From the NCBI RefSeq assembly GCF_001686925.1, contig NZ_LVEN01000046.1, positions 585,370-649,369 of the forward strand: a stretch of DNA of 64,000 nucleotides, in the 5' to 3' direction. This DNA is from Flavobacterium piscis. Its GTDB lineage: Bacteria > Bacteroidota > Bacteroidia > Flavobacteriales > Flavobacteriaceae. The notes beneath the pieces were generated by a model. The model saw only the letters and a program-made list of their open reading frames with translations. It was not told the origin of the DNA and made no database searches. Positions within the stretch are counted from its first letter, which is position 1; each line of letters starts with the position of its first letter. A program made the position numbers and the translations under genes. This document shows, one piece after another, positions 8,511-17,416 of the stretch.

Positions 8511-10313
8511 TTAATCTTCTTTCTCAGCTAATTTACGTTCCAGTTCTATCTGAAACTCTTCGATAACAGGTTTCATCGTGCTTTCAGGAATATCTGCTAT
8601 TCTTATATACATTAAACCATCTACGGCATTGTTAAACAAAGGATCGACGTTAAAAGCGACAACACGTGCATTTTGCTTGATGTATTTTTTAATTAAAACC
8701 GGCAAACGTAAATTTCCTGGTTCTAATTCGTCAATGATTTTATCGAATTTGTTTAAGTCAGATTCTGCTTCATCAAAAATAAAATCTTTATCAGCATCTT
8801 TTAGTTTTACTTTATATGCTTTTTTAGGATGAATATATTGTGCAATATAAGGATCGTAATAATTCGACTTCATGAACTCAATCATCAATGATTTCGAAAA
8901 GTCAGAAAATTGATTGCTGATACTTACTCCGCCCAATAAATATTTATGTTCAGGGTAACGTAACGTAGTATGAATAATACCTTTCCATAACAAGAACAGA
9001 GGCATTGGTTTTTGCTGATATTCCTTGATGATAAATGCACGACCCATTTCGATCGATTTGTGCATCATATCATGAAGTTCAGGTTCGAATCTAAATAAAT
9101 CATTCAAATAAAAACCTTCAATGCCATATTTCGGGTAAATTTCAGAACCCAATCCCATACGATAGGCACCGGCAATTTTTTTGGTTTCATCATCCCATAA
9201 AAACATATGGTGATAATATTGATCAAATTTGTCTAAATCGATAGATTCATTAGTTCCTTCACCTACTTCACGAAAAGTGATTTCCCGCAAACGGCCAATT
9301 TCGTGCAGAATATTCGGAATCGATTTTGCTCTTGCAAAAAACACTTCGTAATTTTTACTCTGCAATAAACGACAATCGCTATTTCTTAACGCATTTACTT
9401 CGTTAATCATTTCTAATTCGTTTGCAGGCGTAACGATTTTTTTAGGTGCTTTTGGTATTTTTAAATTCGCTGTGTCCAGTAATTTATGATCCTTTTCGAA
9501 AGGGTTGGCAAGCATATAAGTCTTCTTTCTTAAGAATTCAGAGTAATCTTCAAACGATTCAAACTCGTTTTGTTCGTTTACAGAAATTGGTTTTCCAATA
9601 CGCACTTTAATTACACGATCTTTCTGCGTAAGCAATTCCGATGGTAATTTAGCAGTTCTTAAAGTATCATCAATTTTAGAAAGCCAATAAAACAATCGGC
9701 TGTTTTTAGCATGAAAATAAATCGGTACAACCGGAACTTTGGCTTTTCTAATCAATTTTAGAGCGCCTTCTTCCCAAGGTTTATCCACTACTAATTTCCC
9801 GTCTCTATAAGTCGAAACTTCACCGGCAGGGAAAATTCCCAACGGTTTTCCATCACTTAAATGACGTAACGTTTCTTTAATTCCCACTACGCTCGATTTA
9901 GCATCCCTATGATTCTCAAAAGGATTGACCGGCATAATGTATTTTTTAAGCGGAACAATTCGGTGTAATAAAAAGTTGGCGATAATCTTGAAATTTGGTT
10001 CTCTTTCGAGCATTAATTTCAATAGCAAAATACCATCAATTCCTCCAAGCGGATGATTTGAAATGGTAATATAAGCGCCATCTTTAGGTAAACGTTTTAA
10101 ATCTTCTTCCGGAATTTCAAACTTAATTTGCAATTCATCCAATACTCCGTTTAAAAACGCAACGTCTTCTAAATGTTTATTATGATCGTAAATTTTATTA
10201 AGGGTAGAAATTTTAAGGACCTTCATAAGAATCCAGCCTGAAAAAGTACCAAGAACTCCGTACTTCTCAACATTTATTGCCTTTGCAACTTCTTTCGCGG
10301 TAACTAAACCCAT
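8511..10313 (-). CDS. olsF: Bifunctional ornithine-lipid acyltransferase OlsF
   Basis: A 600-residue fusion of two acyltransferases. Residues about 70-260 form a PlsC-like O-acyltransferase domain with NHPLGGID (H87, D93) and FPAGE at 161-165. Residues about 320-480 form a GNAT/OlsB-like N-acyltransferase domain, with segments LREITFREVGEG, YRMGLGSEI and MGRAFIIKEY. This order matches OlsF, shown in F. johnsoniae and Serratia proteamaculans to make ornithine lipids by itself: the C-terminal domain forms lyso-ornithine lipid and the N-terminal domain acylates it. These proteins act at the inner-membrane surface. It diverges from exonuclease III. Confidence 0.85.
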   Translation of the reverse strand: MGLVTAKEVAKAINVEKYGVLGTFSGWILMKVLKISTLNKIYDHNKHLEDVAFLNGVLDELQIKFEIPEEDLKRLPKDGAYITISNHPLGGIDGILLLKLMLEREPNFKIIANFLLHRIVPLKKYIMPVNPFENHRDAKSSVVGIKETLRHLSDGKPLGIFPAGEVSTYRDGKLVVDKPWEEGALKLIRKAKVPVVPIYFHAKNSRLFYWLSKIDDTLRTAKLPSELLTQKDRVIKVRIGKPISVNEQNEFESFEDYSEFLRKKTYMLANPFEKDHKLLDTANLKIPKAPKKIVTPANELEMINEVNALRNSDCRLLQSKNYEVFFARAKSIPNILHEIGRLREITFREVGEGTNESIDLDKFDQYYHHMFLWDDETKKIAGAYRMGLGSEIYPKYGIEGFYLNDLFRFEPELHDMMHKSIEMGRAFIIKEYQQKPMPLFLLWKGIIHTTLRYPEHKYLLGGVSISNQFSDFSKSLMIEFMKSNYYDPYIAQYIHPKKAYKVKLKDADKDFIFDEAESDLNKFDKIIDELEPGNLRLPVLIKKYIKQNARVVAFNVDPLFNNAVDGLMYIRIADIPESTMKPVIEEFQIELERKLAEKED

Positions 10314-10403
10314 GTACTATTTTTAATTTATTAGAGCAGCGAACAAAGATAACAAAAAAGTCTACTTTTCGCTGTTTCAAACACAAACTTTCCACTTTTT
10401 TAT

Positions 10404-10411
10404 TACATTTG
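10404..10411 (+). promoter_or_regulatory. -7 element TACATTTG of the exonuclease gene
   Basis: A perfect TAnnTTTG match 20 bp before the xthA start, within the divergent olsF/xthA spacer. Confidence 0.5.
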
Positions 10412-10431
10412 GAATCCTTAAAAAAACACTG

Positions 10432-11193
10432 ATGAAAATTATTTCTTATAATGTAAACGGAATACGCGCCGCAATAACTAAAGGCTTTATCGAATGGTTA
10501 CGTAATGCCAACCCTGATGTTATTTGTCTTCAGGAAATAAAAGCCACCGAAGAGCAAATTCCGGTCGATTTAATAAAAGATGCCGGTTACCCTTATCAAT
10601 ATTATTATCCTGCTACCAAAAAAGGCTACAGTGGTGTGGCTATCTTATCTAAAATAAAACCCAATAATGTAGTTTACGGAACCGGAATTCAGCACATGGA
10701 TTTTGAAGGACGTAACCTTCGTGCCGATTTCGACGACTGTTCTGTAATGAGTCTTTACCTTCCGTCAGGAACGAATATTGAAAGATTAGATCATAAATTT
10801 ATGTTTATGGATGACTTTCAAACTTATGTTAACGAGCTAAAGCTAACAATACCTAATTTGATTATTTGTGGCGATTACAACATTTGCCACGAAGCTATTG
10901 ATATTCATGATCCCGTTCGTAACAAAACCGTTTCTGGATTTTTACCTGCAGAACGCGCCTGGCTTGATGGCTTTATGAAATCAGGTTTTGTCGACAGTTT
11001 CCGTCATTTCAATAAAGATCCACATCATTATTCATGGTGGAGTTACCGCGCCGGAGCCAGAGGAAATAACAAAGGCTGGCGTATCGATTATAATTTGGTC
11101 AGCGACTCTTTACAGCACAGATTAAAACGTGCCGTAATTCTTCCGGACGCCGTACATTCAGATCATTGCCCGGTTTTAGTCGAAATCGAGTAA
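10432..11193 (+). CDS. xthA: Exodeoxyribonuclease III / AP endonuclease
   Basis: A 253-residue member of the exonuclease III family of the endonuclease/exonuclease/phosphatase superfamily. It cleaves DNA 5' of abasic sites and has 3' repair exonuclease activity. Motifs in order: NVNGIRAA at the N-terminus, LQEIKA with the metal-binding Glu, YSGVAILSK, GDYNICH with the catalytic Asp and Asn, and SDHCPV with the C-terminal His. The length matches the family. The gene is monocistronic, with a clear promoter element upstream. Confidence 0.94.
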   Translation: MKIISYNVNGIRAAITKGFIEWLRNANPDVICLQEIKATEEQIPVDLIKDAGYPYQYYYPATKKGYSGVAILSKIKPNNVVYGTGIQHMDFEGRNLRADFDDCSVMSLYLPSGTNIERLDHKFMFMDDFQTYVNELKLTIPNLIICGDYNICHEAIDIHDPVRNKTVSGFLPAERAWLDGFMKSGFVDSFRHFNKDPHHYSWWSYRAGARGNNKGWRIDYNLVSDSLQHRLKRAVILPDAVHSDHCPVLVEIE

Positions 11194-11318
11194 AGTTTGG
11201 TACTGTTCTTGTTGAAAGAATAGCGAGTTAAAATTTCAAAATTAATATTGTCATTGATATTGAATTTTGACATTGTTGATTATTAATGCGCCCCCAAAAA
11301 TAAAAACCAAAAAGTAAT

Positions 11319-12263
11319 ATGATTAAAAAGGCCTCCATCGGATTACTAGTTGTAGCTATGTCTATGACTTCATGCGTATCCAAGAAAATTTACAACGATC
11401 TTGAAACGAAATATTCAGATCTTAAAAAAGAAAACCGTTCCATAGCAGATCAAAATGCCGATTTGCAAAAATCAAAAAATCAGTTAGAATTAGAACGTGA
11501 TAATCTAACCAAAGATTTAAATGCAACCAAAGACGAATTAACAAAACAAAAAGCTGATTTGGCTGCAGCACAAAGCAAGTTCAAAGTTTTGCAGGATTCA
11601 TACAATGCATTAGAGAAAAACAGCAACGATGCATTAGAGAAAAACATGGCTAAAAACCGTGAATTGTTGGCACAATTAGAAGCAAAATCAAAAAAACTTG
11701 CCGAAGAACAAGCGAGTCTTGATAAAACAGCAAGTCGCTTAAACGAACTTGAAGCGATGATTGCTGCGAAAGAAGAAGCAATGCGCAAATTAAAAGAAAC
11801 TTTATCTAAAGCCTTAAACGGTTTTGAAGGTAAAGGACTTACTGTTGAACAAAAAAACGGAAAAGTATATGTTTCTATGGAAAACAAATTACTTTTTAAT
11901 TCAGGAAGCTGGGCCGTTGGAACCGAAGGTAGAAAAGCTGTTGTAGAATTAGGAAAAGTATTAGGGGACAATCCGGATCTTTCAGTTCTTATCGAAGGTC
12001 ATACAGATGATGATCCGTATGCAGGTTCAGGACCAATTGCAAACAACTGGGATTTATCGACTAAAAGAGCTACAGCAATTGTAAATATTTTAAGCGAAAA
12101 CACTAAAATCAACAAACAAAAACTAACAGCAGCGGGCCGTAGCGAATTTTCTCCACTAGCGAGTAATGCTACCCCGGAAGGAAAAGCTAAAAACCGTAGA
12201 ATCGAAATCATCTTAACACCAAGATTAGATGAAATCGCTGATATGTTGAATAGTATTAATTAA
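11319..12263 (+). CDS. OmpA-family lipoprotein with long coiled coil
   Basis: A 314-residue outer-membrane lipoprotein. The signal peptide ends in MTSC with C19 lipidated. Residues about 28-165 are a continuous charged coiled coil rich in Lys, Glu, Leu and Ala, which could span part of the periplasm. Residues about 180-305 are an OmpA C-terminal domain that should bind peptidoglycan, with IEGHTDDDPY, NWDLSTKRA, AAGRSEFSP and KAKNRRIEI. It lacks an OmpA beta-barrel, so it is a Pal/YiaD-like tether, not a porin. It stands alone and is followed by an elaborate inverted repeat. Confidence 0.88.
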   Translation: MIKKASIGLLVVAMSMTSCVSKKIYNDLETKYSDLKKENRSIADQNADLQKSKNQLELERDNLTKDLNATKDELTKQKADLAAAQSKFKVLQDSYNALEKNSNDALEKNMAKNRELLAQLEAKSKKLAEEQASLDKTASRLNELEAMIAAKEEAMRKLKETLSKALNGFEGKGLTVEQKNGKVYVSMENKLLFNSGSWAVGTEGRKAVVELGKVLGDNPDLSVLIEGHTDDDPYAGSGPIANNWDLSTKRATAIVNILSENTKINKQKLTAAGRSEFSPLASNATPEGKAKNRRIEIILTPRLDEIADMLNSIN

Positions 12264-12383
12264 AGTTGCTAAGATTCTAAGGGACTAAGTTTCTAAGTTT
12301 TTTATAAGAAAGGTTCAAAGTTTTACTTTGAACCTTTTTTGTTTATCAAAAATAAAACTTAGTCCCTTAGAATCTTAGCAACT
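12264..12383. repeat. 29-bp perfect inverted repeat around a terminator
   Basis: The arms at 12264-12292 and 12355-12383 are exact reverse complements, built from the repeating phrase CTAAG/CTTAG. They enclose the OmpA-gene terminator. Related phrases (AATCTTAG followed by NNACT) recur at 12484-12519 and 17362-17404, so this is a dispersed intergenic repeat family. Confidence 0.9.
12310..12340 (+). terminator. Terminator after the OmpA-family gene
   Basis: An 11-bp perfect stem (12310-12320 with 12326-12336), loop TTTTA and a T tail, nested inside the larger inverted repeat. Confidence 0.9.
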
Positions 12384-12483
12384 CAGAACCTTAAAAAAAA
12401 CCTTATCCTTTTTTTAACTTTTGTACAATTTTCATTTGAAAAATCCCGTCGTATCTTTGAATTTTATAATTCAAAAGCTGTAA

Positions 12484-12519
12484 ACTTAGAATCTTAGTCA
12501 CTCAGCAACTTAGCAACTC
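12484..12519 (+). repeat. TTAG/CAACT intergenic repeat copy
   Basis: A short tandem-like stretch made of variations on CTTAGNNACTCAGCAACTTAG, directly before the aldo-keto reductase start. It is related to the arms at 12264-12383. Confidence 0.6.
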
Positions 12520-12526
12520 AAAAGAA

Positions 12527-13564
12527 ATGAAGTATACCACACTACCCAACACCGACATAAAAGTTAGTAAAATAAACCTCGGAACAATGACTTTCGGGCA
12601 ACAAAACACCGAAGCAGAAGGACATCAACAAATGGATTATGCACTGGAAAGAGGAATTAATTTTTTTGATACTGCCGAAATGTATTCAGTTCCTGCAAAC
12701 GAAAGTACTTACGGAAGTACAGAGAAAATTATAGGAACCTGGTTCAAGAAAACCGGAAATCGCGAAAAAGTGGTTTTGGCCTCTAAAATTGCGGGTCCAA
12801 ACCCTAATTTTACTTATATGCGTGAGAAAGTAGATTTCTCTCCGGAAAGTATTAAATACGCTTTAGAAAACAGCTTAAAACGTCTTCAGACAGATTATAT
12901 TGATTTGTACCAAATGCATTGGCCGGAACGACCAACCAATTATTTTGGACAACGCGGTTTTAAAGATCAAGATGCTGAATGGGAAGATAATTTTAGAGAA
13001 ACCCTCGAAACTTTTGACGGATTAATCAAAGAAGGAAAAATAAAACACATTGGGGTTTCTAACGAAAATGCCTGGGGAATGATGCGTCTTCTGGAAGAAA
13101 GTAAATATCATAATTTGCCAAGAATTAAAACCGTTCAAAATCCGTACAATTTATTAAATCGTCTTTTTGAAGTAGGTTCTGCCGAAGTTTCAAAATATGA
13201 AAATGTAGGTTTACTGGCTTATTCTCCTTTGGCTTTTGGAGTTTTAACGGGTAAATTTTTAACCGGAGAAGCACATCCAAACGCAAGAATCAATCTTTTT
13301 CCGCAATACACACGTTACAATAGCGATCAATGTTTGCAAGCAACAAGATTGTATCAGGAAATTGCTAAAAAACACGGCCTGACATTAACAGAATTGGCAT
13401 TAGGATTTGTTTTGCAACAGCCGTTTTTAACCAGTGCAATTATTGGCGCAACCACAATGGAACAATTAAAAGAAAATATAGACACAATTGATGTGTTTTT
13501 GTCCAAAGAAATTTTAACTGAAATAGCGGGAGTTCAGGCGATAATTCCTGATCCGGCTCCGTAA
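12527..13564 (+). CDS. tas: Tas-like NADP-dependent aldo-keto reductase
   Basis: A 345-residue TIM-barrel reductase very similar along its whole length to E. coli Tas. Shared segments include LGTMTFGQQN, AEMYSVPANE with the catalytic Tyr, VVLASKIAGP with the catalytic Lys, YQMHWPERPTNYFG with the active-site His, VQNPYNLLNR and the C-terminal IIGATTMEQLKENI. It should reduce carbonyl substrates with NADPH in the cytosol. The natural substrate of Tas is not settled. The gene is monocistronic, and the start directly follows an intergenic repeat. Confidence 0.88.
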   Translation: MKYTTLPNTDIKVSKINLGTMTFGQQNTEAEGHQQMDYALERGINFFDTAEMYSVPANESTYGSTEKIIGTWFKKTGNREKVVLASKIAGPNPNFTYMREKVDFSPESIKYALENSLKRLQTDYIDLYQMHWPERPTNYFGQRGFKDQDAEWEDNFRETLETFDGLIKEGKIKHIGVSNENAWGMMRLLEESKYHNLPRIKTVQNPYNLLNRLFEVGSAEVSKYENVGLLAYSPLAFGVLTGKFLTGEAHPNARINLFPQYTRYNSDQCLQATRLYQEIAKKHGLTLTELALGFVLQQPFLTSAIIGATTMEQLKENIDTIDVFLSKEILTEIAGVQAIIPDPAP

Positions 13565-13576
13565 ATGAATAATGGC

Positions 13577-13650
13577 TTCGACTCCGCTCAGCCTGACAAT
13601 CGTTAAAAGACGAATTGTTTCCTAATGTCATCCTGAGCGAAGTCGAAGGC
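13577..13650. repeat. TTCGACTCCGCTCAG inverted repeat
   Basis: GGCTTCGACTCCGCTCAG at the left and CTGAGCGAAGTCGAAGGC at the right face each other in inverted orientation across about 40 bp. This is a common type of Flavobacterium intergenic palindrome. It lies between convergent genes, next to a terminator. Confidence 0.75.
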
Positions 13651-13662
13651 TTGTTAACTAAA

Positions 13663-13697
13663 AAAATCCCGATACATTTTTTCTGTATCGGGATTTT
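13663..13697. terminator. Bidirectional terminator
   Basis: A perfect 14-bp stem (13663-13676 with 13684-13697), with A and T runs on the two sides, between convergent genes. Confidence 0.9.
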
Positions 13698-13702
13698 ATG
13701 TT

Positions 13703-15349
13703 TTAAAGATTCAAATTCTGGTCTTTTGGATATCTGACTTTATAACTAATTCTGAATTTCTTGTTTTCATTTGGTTTTAGCTGTAATTGCCAGGTAAGTA
13801 TTCCGGTTTCGGCATTTATTTTTGCACCGTCACTTTGTAGCAATTCTACCTCAATTTCTTTATTGGTACTTAACGGATATTGATCTTTCAATAACAATTC
13901 AACCGCTTCTTTTTTATTGTTTCTAACCGTAATATCAAAAGTAAAAGTTTGTTCTTTCTTGGCAGATAAAAACTTAGTTCCTGATTTATCAGCCACTTTT
14001 TCTCGCTTAATCGAAACCTTTTTATCACGTCCCATGCTTAAATTCAAAGTATCGCTCGTTTGATTTGGTTCTATAAAAGTTTTACCAACATACATGCCTT
14101 CAAAAATAATATTAGCTTCACCTCTTAGTAAATTATACTTACTGTAATCTGCAATTTCGGCCAATAGGAAAGCTTCATTTTCTACTCGCGGAACTGCATA
14201 ATATTTGTAAGTTGCTGGAAGTTTAATCTCTTTTAATGAAACACTGTGTATTTTTCCGTTAGATAAAATGTCATAAGGAATATCAATATCAAACGAAACA
14301 TTCAGTTGGTTTTCTGCGACAGTAGTATAATTTGAAACGGATGATTTTTCCAGTATAGGTGAAGGCATATCCATAGATTCGCTTAATTGTTCTTTTGAAA
14401 TTTTAGCAACACTTCCCTGAATTTGATTCCTTTTACTTCTGGATGCGTAACCGCTCACGACAACTTCTTCCAGATAGGTTTGATTGGCTAAAAACCAAGA
14501 ACTTAATATTGGTGCCTGATTATTTTGATTAGGCAATCCGCTTGATAAAGTCAGTTTTACTTTTTTCCAGTCGATACCGGTATTCTGAACAACTTGTGCT
14601 TTGTACATCATATTAATTGGCGCTGTAACACTCTCGGCACGCAAATCATAAAATGGTGTCCAGGTTGCATTATCAGTTAGATAAGAAATGTCAAACGGAA
14701 TCACTCCTGCATTTTGATTCATCACCTGCAATATTAGTTTTCCTGATGATGTTTTTTCTTCTTTATTAGCGTTTACTTCTAGCTTATTGTTGAGTTTTCG
14801 AAGTGTTTCATTCAGCTTTTGCTGTTTCTCAGAAAGTGTATTAATGTTGTTGGCAATCTCGATTTGCTTGTTTTTATAATAATCCACCATTTTCATTAAT
14901 TCGGTTACGTTCAAACCTGAATTTACGCCCGAAATCTGCTGGTTTTTATCTAAAAGCTGTATCGTTTTGTTTTCAGAGTTAATGGTATTATTCACCTTCT
15001 GAATTTCTTTCTGAACCAAAACAATACTGTCTCTTACTATTTTTAGTGCAGGAGATTTAGAATCAGTATCATATTCTGAAATGTAATTATTGGTAAATTG
15101 AACCGAAAGAACGGTTACGCCAGATGGTGCGCCAATTTGCACAGAATTTTCATTTAAATTCACCGCAACATTTTTGATTACTATTTCGCTCGCACCGGCT
15201 GGTAATGTTGCGGTTGCAGTTTGAGATAGTTCGGCGGCATTAAAATATACGGTTGCTGATTGTACCTTGGCAGTAGTGAAAATAGGTTTTTGTGCCAATA
15301 CAAAAGTAGTTACTAATAGCAAGAGCAATGTGGCTTGTTTTTTAATCAT
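13703..15349 (-). CDS. DUF4139 (MuiA-type) protein with a SusC-like insert
   Basis: A 548-residue exported protein: Sec signal to about residue 20, an N-terminal DUF4140-like domain beginning at ITTAKVQSATVYF-like sequence, a coiled coil at about 95-190, and a C-terminal DUF4139 beta region. The family is called mucoidy inhibitor A, but no reaction is established. At about residue 288-325 it carries LEEVVVSGYASRSKRNQIQG, which looks like the start of SusC/RagA TonB receptor plugs. It lies upstream of two minus-strand lipoprotein genes but not in the same short-spaced unit. Confidence 0.8.
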   Translation of the reverse strand: MIKKQATLLLLLVTTFVLAQKPIFTTAKVQSATVYFNAAELSQTATATLPAGASEIVIKNVAVNLNENSVQIGAPSGVTVLSVQFTNNYISEYDTDSKSPALKIVRDSIVLVQKEIQKVNNTINSENKTIQLLDKNQQISGVNSGLNVTELMKMVDYYKNKQIEIANNINTLSEKQQKLNETLRKLNNKLEVNANKEEKTSSGKLILQVMNQNAGVIPFDISYLTDNATWTPFYDLRAESVTAPINMMYKAQVVQNTGIDWKKVKLTLSSGLPNQNNQAPILSSWFLANQTYLEEVVVSGYASRSKRNQIQGSVAKISKEQLSESMDMPSPILEKSSVSNYTTVAENQLNVSFDIDIPYDILSNGKIHSVSLKEIKLPATYKYYAVPRVENEAFLLAEIADYSKYNLLRGEANIIFEGMYVGKTFIEPNQTSDTLNLSMGRDKKVSIKREKVADKSGTKFLSAKKEQTFTFDITVRNNKKEAVELLLKDQYPLSTNKEIEVELLQSDGAKINAETGILTWQLQLKPNENKKFRISYKVRYPKDQNLNL

Positions 15350-15414
15350 GAGTTAATAATTTAAGTTTAAATTTTGAAAGATATAGATTACAAATATCTA
15401 AAAGTTAAATTGAT

Positions 15415-16038
15415 TTAGTAGTACATAACCAAAATGATTTTCTTTTTAGAATCATCAATCTTTTTTTCGATTACGCCAAAAAACTTTTCGTTGACCATTG
15501 GGCATCCCAAACTATTGCAAATAGGATTCATTTGCTCTTCAAAAGGAACGTCAACATATTTGTGAAGTACTATATTTCGGTCGAAAGCATTACTGTTTGT
15601 CTTGTCTAAACCGTATAATTTATAGGCTTTGCCAAATCTTCCGGAATAGGAACCGCCAACAGCATATTTTCCTAAAGAACTGCAATTCGAATTTTTGACA
15701 TTGCTAAATTTTAGCTTTCCGTAAGTTCCAGTTTCAGATCCGGAGCCGTGCCCGACTAAACCTTTATCAAGTATTTTGTTGTGTTTTAAATCGTAAATAA
15801 AAAACCGGTTTTTTCCAGATTCAATCTTCATGTCTAAAAAGAAAACAACATCTGAATTGTATTTAGGCGTTTTCCCCAAAAAACTCCTGATTTCAGTGAT
15901 CTCACTTTTTAGTTTCTCTTCGTAGGAATAAACCGGTTTTGAATTTTTAATACTTATCGATTCTTCTTTTTTGTTCATACATGCAAAACTCAGACCAAAA
16001 ATGCTGCACAGAAGTAAAAGGAAAATTTTGTTTTTCAT
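15415..16038 (-). CDS. L,D-transpeptidase catalytic-domain lipoprotein (YkuD_2 type)
   Basis: A 207-residue protein with a lipoprotein-like signal ending in LSFAC (C20). The mature part resembles the murein L,D-transpeptidase catalytic-domain family: HGSGSETGTYGKLKFSN, then SLGKYAVGGSYSGRFG, VLHKY with H159, and NSLGCPMVN with C179 as the probable nucleophile. Such enzymes are expected to act on peptidoglycan stem peptides in the periplasm, although this particular subfamily has little direct biochemistry. It follows the vWA lipoprotein gene on the minus strand after 14 bp, so the two are probably one transcript. Confidence 0.8.
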   Translation of the reverse strand: MKNKIFLLLLCSIFGLSFACMNKKEESISIKNSKPVYSYEEKLKSEITEIRSFLGKTPKYNSDVVFFLDMKIESGKNRFFIYDLKHNKILDKGLVGHGSGSETGTYGKLKFSNVKNSNCSSLGKYAVGGSYSGRFGKAYKLYGLDKTNSNAFDRNIVLHKYVDVPFEEQMNPICNSLGCPMVNEKFFGVIEKKIDDSKKKIILVMYY

Positions 16039-16052
16039 GTTATGTGCTCTTT

Positions 16053-17213
16053 TTATTTCTCAACTGTATATCCTTTCACTTTTGCAAAACCAACGATCGA
16101 TGTATTGATGGCATTTCCCAGATCATCTTGTTTCTTGGTTTTCTTAGTCTCGGCATCAATAAATTGCTGGCGTTTTTTGCCCAATTCGCCAATTTCTTTC
16201 TGGATTGTGGCTCTTTCTTTTGTTTTTTGCTCGACAATTGTTTTGATCTCGGCTTCAGATTTATTCTGTAGTTCTTTTGGTAATTCTTCTTTTTTAATTT
16301 TAGAAATAGCCGTTTTATCCTCTTTGACTTTGTCTACCAAATCCCAGCTTTCATTTTTATAAACCGCTTTTGATTTGCTTACCGCACGTTCTGCATAATT
16401 GGAGGCAGAAACTTTTTGTGCATTTTTATCCTGTGTTTCCTGATTCATTTTTTTTGAAGAACCTTTGGCGCCATAACTAATGTAAGTTTTGTTGATTTTT
16501 TCGTTACATTTTGTAATTTCATCATCATATGGCGTGGCAATGTATCGCACAGATTCATTAGAATCGATATTAAAATATTTCCCTTTTCCGTAATCGGCAC
16601 CGTTTTTCCATAGTTCGCGTATGCCTTGTGCTTTGTCTCCGCAATAAATAGTATTTACATAAATGCCATTTTTTAAAGCATCACTAATCGCTTCTTTATA
16701 ATTAATCCCGCCTTGATTGAATTCTTCGTTTCCGGCAATATAAATCAGCTTCATATTGTTGTTTTCTTTCGCCCATTTTAGTTTTTTGGTCGCATCCTGA
16801 ATAACAGCTCCGCAATATTCGCTGCCTCCATTGGTACTCAGGGCAAATAGTTTTTCTGAAATCAAATCAAGATCTGTAGAAAGAGGTGCTATTTGTCGTA
16901 TGTAATTCGATTTTTCAGATAATCCGTCATTTCCATATTCATATAAAGCAATTTCGATATCAGGCGTTTTTCCATCATATTTTAAAGTGGTCAGCGTATT
17001 TACAATGTTCCAAAGCCTGGATTTTGCCTGATCGATTAAACCATCCATACTGCCCGAGGTGTCCAGTAAAAGTGCTACTTGTATTTTGGTATTTTCTGTT
17101 GCTATTGGTTTTTCGATTACAATATTCTTTTTAGAATTTGCATTCGAAGAATTGCAGCTTGCAAAAGAAATTGCAGTGGCTAAAAGTGCTGAGATAAACA
17201 AGTTTGATTTCAT
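16053..17213 (-). CDS. vWA-domain lipoprotein
   Basis: A 386-residue lipoprotein (signal ends at ISFASC, C20) with a von Willebrand factor A domain. The metal-dependent adhesion site begins with DTSGS at residues 51-55, and later residues keep the Rossmann-like vWA order. The C-terminal third is a charged coiled coil dense in Lys and Glu that includes KNKSEAEIKTIVEQ. vWA domains bind protein partners through a divalent cation. The partner is unknown; the transpeptidase-like lipoprotein downstream is a candidate by position. Confidence 0.82.
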   Translation of the reverse strand: MKSNLFISALLATAISFASCNSSNANSKKNIVIEKPIATENTKIQVALLLDTSGSMDGLIDQAKSRLWNIVNTLTTLKYDGKTPDIEIALYEYGNDGLSEKSNYIRQIAPLSTDLDLISEKLFALSTNGGSEYCGAVIQDATKKLKWAKENNNMKLIYIAGNEEFNQGGINYKEAISDALKNGIYVNTIYCGDKAQGIRELWKNGADYGKGKYFNIDSNESVRYIATPYDDEITKCNEKINKTYISYGAKGSSKKMNQETQDKNAQKVSASNYAERAVSKSKAVYKNESWDLVDKVKEDKTAISKIKKEELPKELQNKSEAEIKTIVEQKTKERATIQKEIGELGKKRQQFIDAETKKTKKQDDLGNAINTSIVGFAKVKGYTVEK

Positions 17214-17361
17214 GATTTCGAGTTTTTAATTGTTGATTACAGATCAAACTTAAAAACTTAAAGACCTCGTTTTTTGCAGAAAGGGTGAAACGGTATTTTG
17301 ACTTGGTGAAATGAGTTGTAAACGGAATATAAAATACTTTACTTTACATTATTGTTTTTTG

Positions 17362-17404
17362 AAGGTTCTAAAGTTCTGAGAATCTTAGTTACTAAGACCT
17401 TAAA
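17362..17404 (+). repeat. TTAG-type repeat copy before the kinase gene
   Basis: AGGTTCTAAAGTTCTGAG followed by AATCTTAGTTACTAAG, related to the repeat at 12264-12383. It ends 13 bp before the kinase ATG, so it forms most of the leader. Confidence 0.55.
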
Positions 17405-17416
17405 AGATTTTTACTT

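Noticed and set aside
11480..11971. 163-residue minus-strand ORF inside the OmpA-family gene
   Set aside because: It is the mirror of a Lys/Glu/Ala-rich coiled coil, which commonly gives long Phe/Ser/Leu-rich open frames on the other strand.
12484..12519. LytTR-type direct-repeat binding sites in the TTAG repeats
   Set aside because: The repeats occur at gene ends as well as gene starts and form long palindromes, which fits a dispersed intergenic element better than a regulator site.
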